DNA of 52,399 nt, from assembly GCA_016875095.1 (NCBI GenBank), contig VGSG01000018.1, forward strand, positions 1 to 52,399. Reading direction: 5' to 3'. Below are positions 7,809 to 16,675 of the stretch, in pieces (within the stretch, counting starts at the first letter, position 1; the number at the start of each line of letters is the position of its first letter). The translations under genes and the position numbers were made by a program. Origin of the DNA: Deltaproteobacteria bacterium (GTDB taxonomy: Bacteria; Desulfobacterota; Desulfomonilia; Desulfomonilales; Desulfomonilaceae). The notes beneath the pieces are model-generated. The model was not told the DNA's origin. It did not search any database and was given only the letters and a program-made list of their open reading frames with translations.

Positions 7809-9053
7809 TTACCGAAGCCTTTCGGCCACCAGTTCAATGGAATGCCTTGTCTGCGGATCTTCCTCTTCACAAAGGTTTCCTGAGAGTGTGAGATTGCATC
7901 CGGGGCAACCTGTGGCCACCACCGACGCGGCCGTTTCGCGGATGTTGGCTTTCTTCCGGTCCGTCACTCCTGCCGAGATCTCCACGTGCTCGAACTGAAA
8001 CGATCCCGCCCCACCGCAACACTGGTCCGAACCGACCATTTCCACGAGCGTCACATCATTGAGCGCCTTGAGCACTTTTCGTGGTTCGTTGGAGACCTTC
8101 ATGCTGCGCGCCAGGTGGCAGGGATCATGATAGGTCACCCGGAGCGAGGACCGTGCCGCACGAGTGTCCAGCGGCAGGTCTTCGAGTCGCTCTGCAACGA
8201 TTTCCGTGATGTCCCTCACCTTGGAGGCCACGCGACGGGCCCTTTCAGGGTCTTGCCCCAGGTCTTCCATGAGATGAGGGATGGCCTTTTTCAGACCTCC
8301 ACCGCAGGTCGCGCAATCCACCACGATGAAGTCCGCATCGTCACGATCGAAGATGACAAGGTTCCTTTCCACGTTCGGAAGCGCTTCCTTTCGTGCGCCG
8401 CTCAAGAAGATGGGAACAGAGCAGCAGACCTGATCCTGCGGGATGACCACCTCGATGCCGAGAAGGGTAAGCGTCTTAACTACGGCTTCTCCCACGCGTT
8501 CGTTGATCAGATCGGTCGCGCAGCCGGTGAAGTACAGGGCCCGCGCGGTTCTCTTACCCGCGGCCGGGACAACTTCTCCCATTCGGGCTCTGAATGAAGT
8601 CCGGTTGAAGGTCGGGAGCCGATTCACGGAGATGTTGCCCAACTTCCAGCGTACGTTGAGAGGCGCAAGAAAGACTTGTTGCCCTATTCGGCCTATTCTC
8701 GCGCCCAGCCGCATGAGCAGCGGGTTCTTCAGCGCGGTGAAAAGCGCTTTCTTCGCGAACTTCTCACCGAGCGCCTCATGGAGCTCCATGCGCATGTTTT
8801 CGAAAACACGGTCCAGGCGCACCCCGCTGGGACACGCATTCGCGCACGCCTCGCACAGGATGCAGCTCATGAGGGCTTCCTGGAGGCCCCTGGTGACTGA
8901 GAGATCGCCGTCGAGGTATTTTTTTACCATCTGCACCCGCCCTCGGGGGGCGTGACGTTCCATCCGCGTGACTTTGAACGTGGGGCACACCGGCTGGCAC
9001 ATGGCGCATTTGAAGCAGCTAAGCAGGTCTTCCTTAATGTTTGTTGCGAACAT
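7809..9053 (-). CDS. glcF: glycolate oxidase-like iron-sulfur subunit (GlcF/CCG domain)
   Basis: A 414-residue cytoplasmic redox protein. Two [4Fe-4S] ferredoxin motifs are at residues 13-24 (CFKCAMCQPVCP) and 64-75 (CILCEACANACP). Two cysteine-rich CCG domains follow, one containing GCATDLINERVGEAVVKTL and QVCCSVP, the other HDPCHLARS with DQCCGGAGSF and GCPGCNLTL. This arrangement is that of GlcF and of D-lactate dehydrogenase Fe-S subunits, which pass electrons from the flavin subunit to the quinone pool or another acceptor. It lies directly downstream of the GlcD-type gene on the same strand with a 49-bp gap, so the two probably form one enzyme. Glycolate and D-lactate are both plausible substrates. 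Confidence 0.87.
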   Translation of the reverse strand: MFATNIKEDLLSCFKCAMCQPVCPTFKVTRMERHAPRGRVQMVKKYLDGDLSVTRGLQEALMSCILCEACANACPSGVRLDRVFENMRMELHEALGEKFAKKALFTALKNPLLMRLGARIGRIGQQVFLAPLNVRWKLGNISVNRLPTFNRTSFRARMGEVVPAAGKRTARALYFTGCATDLINERVGEAVVKTLTLLGIEVVIPQDQVCCSVPIFLSGARKEALPNVERNLVIFDRDDADFIVVDCATCGGGLKKAIPHLMEDLGQDPERARRVASKVRDITEIVAERLEDLPLDTRAARSSLRVTYHDPCHLARSMKVSNEPRKVLKALNDVTLVEMVGSDQCCGGAGSFQFEHVEISAGVTDRKKANIRETAASVVATGCPGCNLTLSGNLCEEEDPQTRHSIELVAERLR

Positions 9054-9102
9054 GCTTTTTCCCCGAAGGGCCGGCGCCGTGGCTTTTGGGCAATTGAAGG
9101 AG

Positions 9103-10473
9103 TTAAACGAATTTCCCCGGATTGAGAATCCCTTTGGGGTCGAGGCTCTCTTTGATTCGCCTGGTCACCGACATGCCCACCTCGTCTATTTCCATGGGCA
9201 AGAAACGCTTTTTCGCTAGGCCGATACCGTGCTCGCCCGTCAAAGTCCCTCCGAGGCTCACGGCTTCTCTGAAGATCTCTTCGGTGGCCTGTTCGACCCT
9301 GCGCAGCTCGTCCTTGTTGCGCGCGTCGAAGAGGATGAGCGGGTGAAGATTCCCGTCACCCGCGTGGGCGAGAACGCCGATCTGCACGTCATACTTCTTG
9401 GAAATCTCTATGATTCTTCTGATCATGACGGTCATCCGAGAGACCGGGACCGTTGCGTCTTCTATTCTGGCATTCGGGCGCAATCTCGCCATTGCCGGGA
9501 TGGCCCCGCGGCGCGCCGACCAGAGTCTTTCCGCTTCCTCGCGGCTTGTTGCGGCAGTAACCGTGGCCGCACGCTTATCTTGCAGTATCTCGCGGATCTT
9601 CTTCACCTGCCCGTCAAGGCTTTCGGGGTCTCCGTCCACCTCAACGAGAAGGATTGCGTCAACATCCGTGGGCAGCCCCAATTTCGCGTCCGCCTCCACC
9701 GCGGATATCACCGTTTTGTCCATGAGTTCAAGGCAAGCCGGAACAATTCCTGCGCCAATGATGGCGGCAACCGCGTCGGAGCTGTCCTCCAATTTGGGGA
9801 AGCTCGCCATGATCGTCCGATTGGCAAGAGGTTTGGGCACGAGGCGAACTGTGATCTCCGTTACCACGCCGAGCGTGCCTTCCGAACCGCATATGAGGCG
9901 AGTCAGGTCGTATCCGGTAACATTCTTGATTGCGCGGCCGCCGGTGTTGAGCACATCTCCATTTGCGAGCACCACTTTCAGCCCGAGCAGGTAATCTCTG
10001 GTCACGCCGTACTTGACGGTTTTGGGACCGCCTGCGTTGGTCCCCACTGTTCCCCCCATGGTGGCCATCTTCCAGGAACTGGGGTCAGGAGGGTACATGA
10101 GGCCATGCTTTTCCACCTCCTGCTGGAACTCGAAGTTGATCACGCCCGGTTGAAGGCGCGCAAGACGATTCTCTGGATCTATTTCCAGGATCCGGTCCAT
10201 ACGCGAGAAGGCAAGAACGATGCCGCCTTCCACCGGCACGGTCTCTCCGGCAAGGTTCGTCCCTGAGCCCCGCGGGGTCACAGGAATGCCTTCCCGGTAA
10301 GCCACCTTCATAATGGACGATACTTCCTCGGTGCAGTCCGGATAGAGCACGATGTCGGGCCGATTCTCTTGAGTATAGGGATCGAGCGAGTACGCAACCA
10401 GGTCTTCGGGCCGGTCCGTAGCCCTTTCAGGCCCTACGATCGCGATCAGCTCTTCCTTAACGCGCTCCTGCAT
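9103..10473 (-). CDS. glcD: glycolate oxidase-like FAD subunit (GlcD/D-lactate dehydrogenase family)
   Basis: A 456-residue FAD-linked oxidase. The PCMH-type FAD-binding domain is in the first half, with PVTPRGSGTNLAGETVPVEG near residues 60-79, then YPPDPSSWKMATMGGTVGTN and GYDLTRLICGSEGTLGVVTE. The C-terminal FAD-oxidase domain includes GVLAHAGDGNLHPLILFD and GTLTGEHGIGLAKKRFLP. It would oxidise glycolate, D-lactate or a similar 2-hydroxyacid and hand electrons to the GlcF-type protein downstream. The divergent neighbour is a glyoxylate-using aminotransferase, which favours glycolate as substrate. Confidence 0.88.
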   Translation of the reverse strand: MQERVKEELIAIVGPERATDRPEDLVAYSLDPYTQENRPDIVLYPDCTEEVSSIMKVAYREGIPVTPRGSGTNLAGETVPVEGGIVLAFSRMDRILEIDPENRLARLQPGVINFEFQQEVEKHGLMYPPDPSSWKMATMGGTVGTNAGGPKTVKYGVTRDYLLGLKVVLANGDVLNTGGRAIKNVTGYDLTRLICGSEGTLGVVTEITVRLVPKPLANRTIMASFPKLEDSSDAVAAIIGAGIVPACLELMDKTVISAVEADAKLGLPTDVDAILLVEVDGDPESLDGQVKKIREILQDKRAATVTAATSREEAERLWSARRGAIPAMARLRPNARIEDATVPVSRMTVMIRRIIEISKKYDVQIGVLAHAGDGNLHPLILFDARNKDELRRVEQATEEIFREAVSLGGTLTGEHGIGLAKKRFLPMEIDEVGMSVTRRIKESLDPKGILNPGKFV

Positions 10474-10800
10474 AATCGCCTCTATTGAAGGATTTCTTTG
10501 GAAACGCCGCGCCCACTCGAAGTCGCCATGCGACTGGGTGGCTTGTGGCGTAATTTCTTTTCACAAAAAGTCATGGATGATGATCTGGGGAAATTGGAGT
10601 TACGACTATTTTTCGGGCATGAGCTTTAGGTAGTTACCATATGCGAACCGGAGACAAGATTCAAGCCCTCATGATTTCTCTTCGATGACGCCCTGTGCGG
10701 CCTACCTCTCATTGTTGTGTTGCAATGATTCGTCGGCGTGCGTATCATGCGGGGTGTTTCTCCTCATAGCGCAGGAATCCATTTAGTTCGAGGCCACCAC
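10474..10800. other. intergenic region between divergent glcD and aminotransferase genes
   Basis: This 327-bp stretch has no convincing open frame on either strand. It should hold the promoters of both divergent units. One candidate promoter is listed separately; I see no obvious operator palindrome or riboswitch. Confidence 0.6.
10720..10748 (+). promoter_or_regulatory. candidate promoter for the glyoxylate aminotransferase gene
   Basis: TTGCAA at 10720-10725 and TATCAT at 10743-10748 are separated by exactly 17 bp. The boxes lie about 50 bp upstream of the ATG at 10801, a reasonable 5' leader. The -10 box differs from consensus at one base and the -35 box at two. Confidence 0.4.
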
Positions 10801-11958
10801 ATGACAGACAAGAATGCCGTCATTGATGAGTCGCATTTGATTGACACTGCTCAACTCACTGTTCCTCCACGCCTTTTGCTGGGCCCGGGACCTTCCAATG
10901 TGCATCCGAGGGTTCGACAGGCCATGGCCATGAACGAGATCGGGCACTTGGATCCTTTTTTTATCAATCTTATGACTGAAGTCCAGGAACTGCTCAGATA
11001 TGTTTGGCAGACAGACAATCGCTTTACCATACCGGTGAGCGGCACGGGAAGCGCGGCTATGGAAGCCACGCTGGCCAATTGCGTCGAACCGGGGGATGTG
11101 GTCCTCATCGGCGTGAACGGGTACTTTGGTGAGCGCCTCTGCGACATGGCTTCCCGGTACGGCGCGGACGTCAGACGGATGGAAAAGCCTTGGGGGGAGG
11201 TCTTCTCTCTCGACGAAATCCGCGAAGGTCTTCGCGAGCACCGTCCGGCAATATTGGGCCTTGTCCATGCGGAGACATCAACCGGAGCGCAACACCCGAT
11301 GGAAGGCGTGGGGATGCTTTGCCGCGAATTCGATGCGCTACTGCTGCTGGACACAGTGACGAGCCTCGGCGGTGCGCCGGTGCTCTTGGACAAGTGGTTC
11401 GTGGATCTGGCGTACAGCGGAAGCCAGAAGTGCTTGAGTTGTCCTCCGGGCATCGCTCCGCTCACTTTTGGGGAGCGGGCTCTGAACAAGCTCAATAACC
11501 GGAAGACAAAGGTTCCCAACTGGTACCTGGACATGACGCTCGTTGGGAAATATTGGGGCTCTGAGCGCACGTACCATCATACCGCGCCAATCACCATGAA
11601 CTACGGGCTCCGGGAAGCCCTCCGGCTGGTTGCCGAAGAAGGTCTGCAAAACCGGTGGGAAAGGCATCGAAAGACAGCGGAGCTTCTCTGGGACGGATTG
11701 GAGGAATTGGGAATCAAGTGTCATGTGGCGCTGGAGCACCGATTGCCGAGCCTCACCACTGCGATCATCCCGCCGGGTGTGGACAGTAAAGCGGTCAGCA
11801 GTTACTTACTTCAGAACTACAATATTGAAATTGCGCAGGGCCTGGGCCAACTGGCGGGGAAGGTCTGGCGCATCGGACTCATGGGCTTCAACAGCCGACC
11901 GGAGAACGTGAAGCTGCTCCTCTCTGCAATGAAAGAGGCTCTCGAAGCGGTCAAATAG
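10801..11958 (+). CDS. alanine/serine-glyoxylate aminotransferase family (PLP class V)
   Basis: A 385-residue class V aminotransferase. It opens with the family motif RLLLGPGPSNVHPRVRQAM, has GTGSAAMEATLANCVEPGD for the cofactor phosphate region, and AYSGSQKCLSCPPG, where K210 should carry pyridoxal phosphate. The family includes alanine-glyoxylate, serine-glyoxylate and serine-pyruvate aminotransferases. Next to a GlcD/GlcF pair, conversion of glyoxylate to glycine is the likely role. A GTG at 10738 in the same frame is possible, but the ATG at 10801 matches the family length; neither has a strong ribosome binding site. Confidence 0.87.
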   Translation: MTDKNAVIDESHLIDTAQLTVPPRLLLGPGPSNVHPRVRQAMAMNEIGHLDPFFINLMTEVQELLRYVWQTDNRFTIPVSGTGSAAMEATLANCVEPGDVVLIGVNGYFGERLCDMASRYGADVRRMEKPWGEVFSLDEIREGLREHRPAILGLVHAETSTGAQHPMEGVGMLCREFDALLLLDTVTSLGGAPVLLDKWFVDLAYSGSQKCLSCPPGIAPLTFGERALNKLNNRKTKVPNWYLDMTLVGKYWGSERTYHHTAPITMNYGLREALRLVAEEGLQNRWERHRKTAELLWDGLEELGIKCHVALEHRLPSLTTAIIPPGVDSKAVSSYLLQNYNIEIAQGLGQLAGKVWRIGLMGFNSRPENVKLLLSAMKEALEAVK

Positions 11959-12405
11959 CGGTTGATCGCTTAGATCGGTTGTCAAGAATGATCGCGAAAT
12001 GAGATCTCGCTCTTGTCTATCCCCCGGAGGGGGAACACCTTGAGTAGCCACGGGTGAAACCCGTGGAACGTAGCGCCAATAATTCGTTCGTTTCGGCCCT
12101 GGAGGGGCCGGCCCCTCCAGGGCCGCTCCAGAAAGAGGTTGGTTGGGGCCGTTTTCCCCTGGGTTTCACCCAGGGCTACTCACAGTATTCCCCTTTGGGG
12201 AATTTCGAAACGCAGATGAAGTCTAATGAAGGTGACGCTCAGTTGAGTGGGAAGGCAACTGCCGGTTCGTCCAGGAGCACGATCCAATTCCGGCAGAACA
12301 TTGAAGAATGAGTATAGATTACGCGATCCTACATACTTCGTCGGGATTCCTCCTGTAATGCAGGAGAGCTTCCAGGATCTTGAGATGGTTTTTCGGGTAC
12401 GCTTC
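11959..12405. other. intergenic region with an inverted-repeat element
   Basis: The gap holds the 180-bp inverted-repeat element described separately. Short open frames crossing it show no family features and are products of the repeat. The rest (12201-12405) shows no gene that I recognise. Confidence 0.6.
12021..12200. repeat. composite inverted-repeat element (family B)
   Basis: The left arm reads CCCCCGGAGGGGGAACACC, then GAGTAGCCACGGGTGAAACC and CGTGG. The right arm is an inverted, diverged copy: CCCCTGGGTTTCACCCAGGG, then CTACTCACAG and TTCCCCTTTGGGG. In the centre, 12095-12124 is a perfect 30-bp palindrome with arm GGCCCTGGAGGGGCC. The nested hairpins and inverted ends suggest a non-autonomous mobile or REP-type element; there is no open frame for a transposase. 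Confidence 0.75.
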
Positions 12406-13104
12406 TCATTTCAGGCACCGCGGATCGATGGTCATCGTACCCGATATTTCTGGAGTCGTGCCGGATGTAGTGACCGGATACTCAGTCAGTGAGTGCAGAT
12501 CAGACGTGAGACAGCGTTCGACTTTTCCTCTGAGCTCTCCCCGAGTGGCATCATCCTTTTGCCGTAACTCGTCTAGCTTTTGGGCGATTTGTAGAACAAG
12601 CGTCTGGTTCTTACCTTTGCTCACCTTTTCATACAGGAGCTCAATGGCCCGCAGGAAATCTTTCGCGAGGACGTCGGACTGGAGGGTGAGGGTTCCCTCC
12701 GGGAAATCGCCCAGAACCTCATTCATCCTTGGATCTCTGGTAATGGCACACGCCTTGGGTAAGAACTGATGTGCCAAGCCGTGTCTGAACAGGTCTATGA
12801 AAACCTCCTGAGCTGTCTCCTTCTGATACAACTTGTTGACCTTGCTCATGAACCTATTACAGAATGCTTTGATACTAGCTTTAGTATCATCTGGTTCGCC
12901 TTTGAGGCAGATGAGCGCACCCAGGAAATTCATCGCCGAAAACACAGTCATGGCGAGAGGCACTGCGCACGATCCGAGTCCTTGCCCGTCGGGCTTTATT
13001 TGTTCGAGCAGATGGCGAATGTCTTCTCGGACATATCCAAGTACGACGCGATCAAAGTGATCCACCACTCGGACGTGGATTTCCTGGAATTCTTCTGGGC
13101 TCAT
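12406..13104 (-). CDS. hypothetical protein
   Basis: A 232-residue protein that I do not recognise. It starts with ATG preceded by an AAGGA site at suitable spacing, which favours this strand over the overlapping open frames on the other strand. The protein is mostly helical-looking and soluble, with a weakly hydrophobic stretch near residues 46-64, a region rich in charged residues around 140-190 (LVLQIAQKLDELRQKDD) and a proline/threonine-rich tail. Base composition is lower in GC than most of the window and it sits in an accessory stretch beside a decayed MNT/HEPN pair and a repeat element. Confidence 0.5.
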   Translation of the reverse strand: MSPEEFQEIHVRVVDHFDRVVLGYVREDIRHLLEQIKPDGQGLGSCAVPLAMTVFSAMNFLGALICLKGEPDDTKASIKAFCNRFMSKVNKLYQKETAQEVFIDLFRHGLAHQFLPKACAITRDPRMNEVLGDFPEGTLTLQSDVLAKDFLRAIELLYEKVSKGKNQTLVLQIAQKLDELRQKDDATRGELRGKVERCLTSDLHSLTEYPVTTSGTTPEISGTMTIDPRCLK

Positions 13105-13325
13105 TCGTATATCCTTTGTGCAAAGGCCTCGTCAATAGTGTGTCGAAGAGCCAGAGCCGACGGCAAAGAGGCCGGTAACCACGACAGTGCGCATACGGTG
13201 CCAGATCCAAGCCACATGTGGGTTGGGACGGTTCCCTTCAACTACGTGTTTGACGTGGGTTTGAACGGAGATGATGCCTGGGCACCTTTCACGCGCCCGG
13301 CCTCACACCTCCGGGACCCCTTTGC
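13105..13325. other. unassigned sequence between unknown gene and HEPN remnant
   Basis: About 220 bp with no supported gene. On the minus strand it continues the broken HEPN gene with stops and no recognisable HEPN sequence. A segment bounded by GGTGCC and GGCACC could mark an insertion that cut the HEPN gene, but I cannot identify it. Confidence 0.35.
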
Positions 13326-13391
13326 TTATCCCTTCCGCCACAACTTGAGCGTGTCCAGAAGGTATCCCTGGTCGCGCGCATCAGGCTGCAT
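13326..13391 (-). pseudogene. HEPN (DUF86-like) domain gene, remnant of the N-terminus
   Basis: The frame opens at an ATG overlapping the end of the nucleotidyltransferase remnant and reads MQPDARDQGYLLDTLKLW, then RKG and a TAA after 21 codons. The opening resembles the N-terminus of DUF86/HEPN proteins, which normally run to about 110 residues and start in just this overlapping way after an MNT gene. No continuation is found in any minus-strand frame of the next 220 bp, so the toxin-like partner is truncated. Confidence 0.5.
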
Positions 13392-13686
13392 AGATCACCT
13401 CTGCGGCTCGGAGGATCTCCTTGCGGCGAAACGGGTTCTTCAGGCCTCCCTTTGCGACTAGGTCCACATCTCGACCGAACATGCCTTTCAGTTCGTTGAT
13501 CAAATCGAGCCAGTCTTAGAGCGTCAGACCGTGGCCGGGTTGGAGCTCCACCAGCACGTCCACGTCGCTGTCAGGACGGAATTCGTCCGTCAATACGGAG
13601 CCGAAGAGAGAAAACTCTCGGATTCTCCATTTCTGACAGAATTCCTCAATCTTATCTAATGGGATTTGGATGCGTGGCTTTTCCAT
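13381..13686 (-). pseudogene. MNT-type minimal nucleotidyltransferase with one in-frame stop
   Basis: Read on the minus strand this is a 101-codon MNT-family protein with one TAA at codon 57 (bases 13516-13518). Before the stop it has FSLFGSVLTDEFRPDSDVDV, the catalytic G-S and D-x-D signature (residues 29-30, 41 and 43). After the stop the same frame continues with LINELKGMFGRDVDLVAKGG and FRRKEILRAAEVIYAA, the family's usual C-terminus. Such proteins act as antitoxins or AMP-transferases for HEPN toxins. Only one codon is damaged, so decay is recent or the stop is a sequencing error. The HEPN partner downstream is truncated, which favours true decay. Confidence 0.75.
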
Positions 13687-13852
13687 CTCAGTCTGCCTTC
13701 AGATTGTATTGAGCCTGCGCTGAGGCTCCGGCACGCTCTTTCGCATTGTACAGCAGGAGCGGTCCGAACGCCACATGCTTCCTTCGCCGGGGCTCGGATT
13801 TGTCCCCGGGCCTTTGCTGGTGTATGCTAAGGGCCGTGTGAGGGTAACAACG

Positions 13853-16132
13853 ATGCTGTTCGCAAAAGACAAGAAAAGCCGGTTGCTGGAAGCCGTGGTT
13901 AAGAACGAGCCCGACTTGGTTAGAGAACTCCTGCAGAAGGGAGGTGACGTTAATTCAAGGGACGAGCTCGGTCGGACCCTCCTCATGAGAGCCTCCGCCG
14001 CAGGAAATCTCCGGATGATGAAACTTTTGATCGATGCTCGGGCGTCGGTGGAGGCCGTAGACGCGAAAGGCGCGACAAGTCTCATGGTCGCGCTCATGGC
14101 CGGCCAGACTTCGTCAGTGAAATTGTTGCTGGCTGTGGGCGCGAACGCCGAAGCCACGGACTCCGAAGGTTTTACGCCTTTGATGCGCGCTGCGGTGCAC
14201 GGCAAAGGCGAAATGATTGAGCTGCTCCTGAACAAGGGCGCGTCCACTGAGGCAAAAAGTCCGAAGGGCGACACCGCTCTCGCCATTGCGCTTTTTGCTG
14301 AGAGGCCTCTGATCATGAGTTTACTGCTGGAACGGGGCGCGGACGCGAACGCAACAGACGGCAGCGGTCGGACTCTTCTCATGCACGCGGCCTCAGAAGC
14401 AAATATCGGCATCATAAATCTGCTCCTCAAATGGGGAGCGCACGTGAACGCGGGGGACCGCGCCGGCAGAACGGCTCTGATATACGCGGCGCTCAAAGGG
14501 CATCGTGAGGTGGTTGAACGCCTCCTGGAGGCGGGCGCGGATGTCAACGCGGCCGATAATTCAGGTTGGACGCCATTGATGGTCGCCGCTGACAGAGGGC
14601 ATGGGCCGGTGGCACGCGCTCTCCTGGACGGAGGCGCGGACGTGAACCGAACCGACAAGGCCGCCAGGACGGCTCTTATGTGGGCAGCGCGAGCGGGCCG
14701 CGCTCAGATAGCCAATCTTCTCATAGATCGGGGCGCGGACATCAACGCGGAGGACAGGGCCGGCATGTCCGCGCTCGTGTGGGCGTCTCAGGAATCCCAC
14801 GAAGAAGTGGTGGAACTCCTCTTGGAACATGGCGCCCAACTGACCGCCGAGGCTGAGAAGACCATCGAGGCAATGATCGATACTTCCAATGAGAGCCGCA
14901 CTGAAACCCTCGAACTCACCATGGATCGGGGAGTCTTAATTGACGCCGCGATCAAGTACGGACCGTCGAGCCTTCTTGACGCCGCGGCCCGTGGGCTCAC
15001 GGAAGATCTGAAAGCTATGCTGGCAAAAGGAGCGCGCGTGAACGAGCCTGACCGATATGGGCTTACCCCCTTGATGAGGGCCGCGTTCAACGGTCACAAA
15101 GAAATCGTTGCGCTCCTCCTGGAACATGGCGCAGATGTGAACCTGAAGGACAAGGACGGCAAGACAGCCCTCATGAAGGCATCTTCTCGAGGGGATCTGC
15201 CAATCGTGAAGGCTCTACTGGATCGGGGCGCCGACGTGGACGCGGTGAACAGATTTAATCTCACGGCGCTCATGCGCGCGGCGTACAAGGGCCACTTCGA
15301 CGTGGTCCACCACCTCCTGGACCGAGGCGCAAACCTCTATGCGCAGGACAAGCGAGGCTTAACCGCGCTGGACTGGGCTCTGCAACGCGGCCGACTTGAC
15401 ATAGCGGAGGCCCTCCTCTCAAGGGCCCCCAATGCCCAATCCGCTGGGGTCGCACAGTCGGAAGACGGCATTCAGTGCGTGACCGTGCAAGCAGACGGCG
15501 ACGCGCCTGCGCCCGAGATTCTCACGGCGCCCGGTGAGACTTCCCATACAATTGTGGAGCAGCTTATGGAGGCCTGCACTCACGGCGATTTACGGACACT
15601 CAAAGAGCTCGCGCAATTGAATGTGGATGTGAATGCTCGGGACAAAACCGGCAGGACATGCCTCATGTGGGCCTGTTATAAGAGTCAGGGACACGTAGCG
15701 CGCATGCTCGTGGAGTTCGGCGCGGACGTCAATGCGCGCGATCGAGGCGACAGGACACCCATCATGTGGGCCGCGCTCTACGGCACGCCTGAGCTTGTGG
15801 AAACCCTCCTCGAAGCTGGAGCGGACGTGAACGCGGCTGATGACCGCGGTCGAACCGGCCTGATGTGGGCCTGCCTCAACCGCGATCCCGCCGTGGTGAA
15901 GTTGGCTCTGAGCACCGGCCCGAACGTTGACGTGTGCGACCGGGAGGGGAAGACGGCGCTGATGTGGGCGGCGGAAAGAGACCATGCCGAAGGGGTCGAA
16001 TTACTGCTTCAGTGGGGCGCGGACCCGGCCGTAACGAACCCCTCGGGCAAAACGGCCCTCGATCTCGCCAGGGAGAGAGATGCGCGGCGTGTGGCGGAGG
16101 TGTTGGAGCGATACGCGGGACGGGATCGCTAA
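13853..16132 (+). CDS. long ankyrin-repeat protein
   Basis: A 759-residue protein made almost entirely of about 22 ankyrin repeats of 33 residues with the usual pattern (RTALMWAARAG, LLLEHGADVN, DKDG). Repeats 1-16 fill residues 12 to about 540. A short linker rich in Ala, Pro and Asp follows, then six more repeats to the C-terminus. One repeat near residue 355 is degenerate. There is no signal peptide, membrane segment or catalytic domain, so a cytoplasmic protein-binding scaffold is likely; its partner is unknown. The ATG at 13853 has GAGGG at suitable spacing; the frame is open another 78 bp upstream. Confidence 0.85.
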   Translation: MLFAKDKKSRLLEAVVKNEPDLVRELLQKGGDVNSRDELGRTLLMRASAAGNLRMMKLLIDARASVEAVDAKGATSLMVALMAGQTSSVKLLLAVGANAEATDSEGFTPLMRAAVHGKGEMIELLLNKGASTEAKSPKGDTALAIALFAERPLIMSLLLERGADANATDGSGRTLLMHAASEANIGIINLLLKWGAHVNAGDRAGRTALIYAALKGHREVVERLLEAGADVNAADNSGWTPLMVAADRGHGPVARALLDGGADVNRTDKAARTALMWAARAGRAQIANLLIDRGADINAEDRAGMSALVWASQESHEEVVELLLEHGAQLTAEAEKTIEAMIDTSNESRTETLELTMDRGVLIDAAIKYGPSSLLDAAARGLTEDLKAMLAKGARVNEPDRYGLTPLMRAAFNGHKEIVALLLEHGADVNLKDKDGKTALMKASSRGDLPIVKALLDRGADVDAVNRFNLTALMRAAYKGHFDVVHHLLDRGANLYAQDKRGLTALDWALQRGRLDIAEALLSRAPNAQSAGVAQSEDGIQCVTVQADGDAPAPEILTAPGETSHTIVEQLMEACTHGDLRTLKELAQLNVDVNARDKTGRTCLMWACYKSQGHVARMLVEFGADVNARDRGDRTPIMWAALYGTPELVETLLEAGADVNAADDRGRTGLMWACLNRDPAVVKLALSTGPNVDVCDREGKTALMWAAERDHAEGVELLLQWGADPAVTNPSGKTALDLARERDARRVAEVLERYAGRDR

Positions 16133-16184
16133 TCGAAAATGGGAGCCCGTTCTCACGGAATGTTGCCCGCAGAGGAACCAAATA

Positions 16185-16586
16185 GTGAAATGGCACAAAG
16201 TCCTGGCTTCTGCCTTGCTGTTCCTGACGCTGCTCGATTTCCCCGCGCTGGGGCAGACCTCATCCGGACGGGAGAAGCTGAAAGCCGCGCGCTCCTTGAT
16301 CTCTGCAAATTCGAATGATCCCCGGGTCAGCTCGGGGCCGACCGGCGCAGCGTCCCGCGCATGGGCGGCGGCAACCGTCGCGCGGGCCTGCAAGACCTAC
16401 CCTTCAGCAATAGCGGGCCTTCTAAAGGCGCCTGTTTCGCGGCCGAGCAGGCGATTGCAGACTGACACGCGGGGTAGAGAGCTGAGAGGAATCGATGAGA
16501 CCCAGCGACGCATTGACAGCCGAATTCGTGACATGAGAGGAATGGTGGAAAGGATCAAACGTCTGGACAGGCGTCTTATGCGCTAG
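16185..16586 (+). CDS. small secreted hypothetical protein
   Basis: A 133-residue protein that I do not recognise. It starts at GTG preceded by AGAGGA and opens with a signal peptide (WHKVLASALLFLTLLDFPALG) ending in a plausible A-L-G-Q cleavage site near residue 22. The mature part is basic and rich in Ala, Ser and Arg, with a C-terminal helix of alternating charges (RIDSRIRDMRGMVERIKRLD). It lies 52 bp after the ankyrin gene and could be cotranscribed with it. Export to the periplasm is the only inference I would make. Confidence 0.55.
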   Translation: MKWHKVLASALLFLTLLDFPALGQTSSGREKLKAARSLISANSNDPRVSSGPTGAASRAWAAATVARACKTYPSAIAGLLKAPVSRPSRRLQTDTRGRELRGIDETQRRIDSRIRDMRGMVERIKRLDRRLMR

Positions 16587-16675
16587 GCGGCGCGCCTTTT
16601 TCCACGGCAATTCCTTGCCCCTGCAAGCGCTTCGGAAGGTTGAGGGACCTCGTTTGAATACCCGGGAGATGATTG

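Noticed and set aside
12769-13461. 230-codon open frame on the plus strand
   Set aside because: It overlaps the minus-strand gene at 12406-13104 and crosses the MNT/HEPN remnants. It shows no family features, whereas the minus strand has a ribosome binding site and recognisable remnants.
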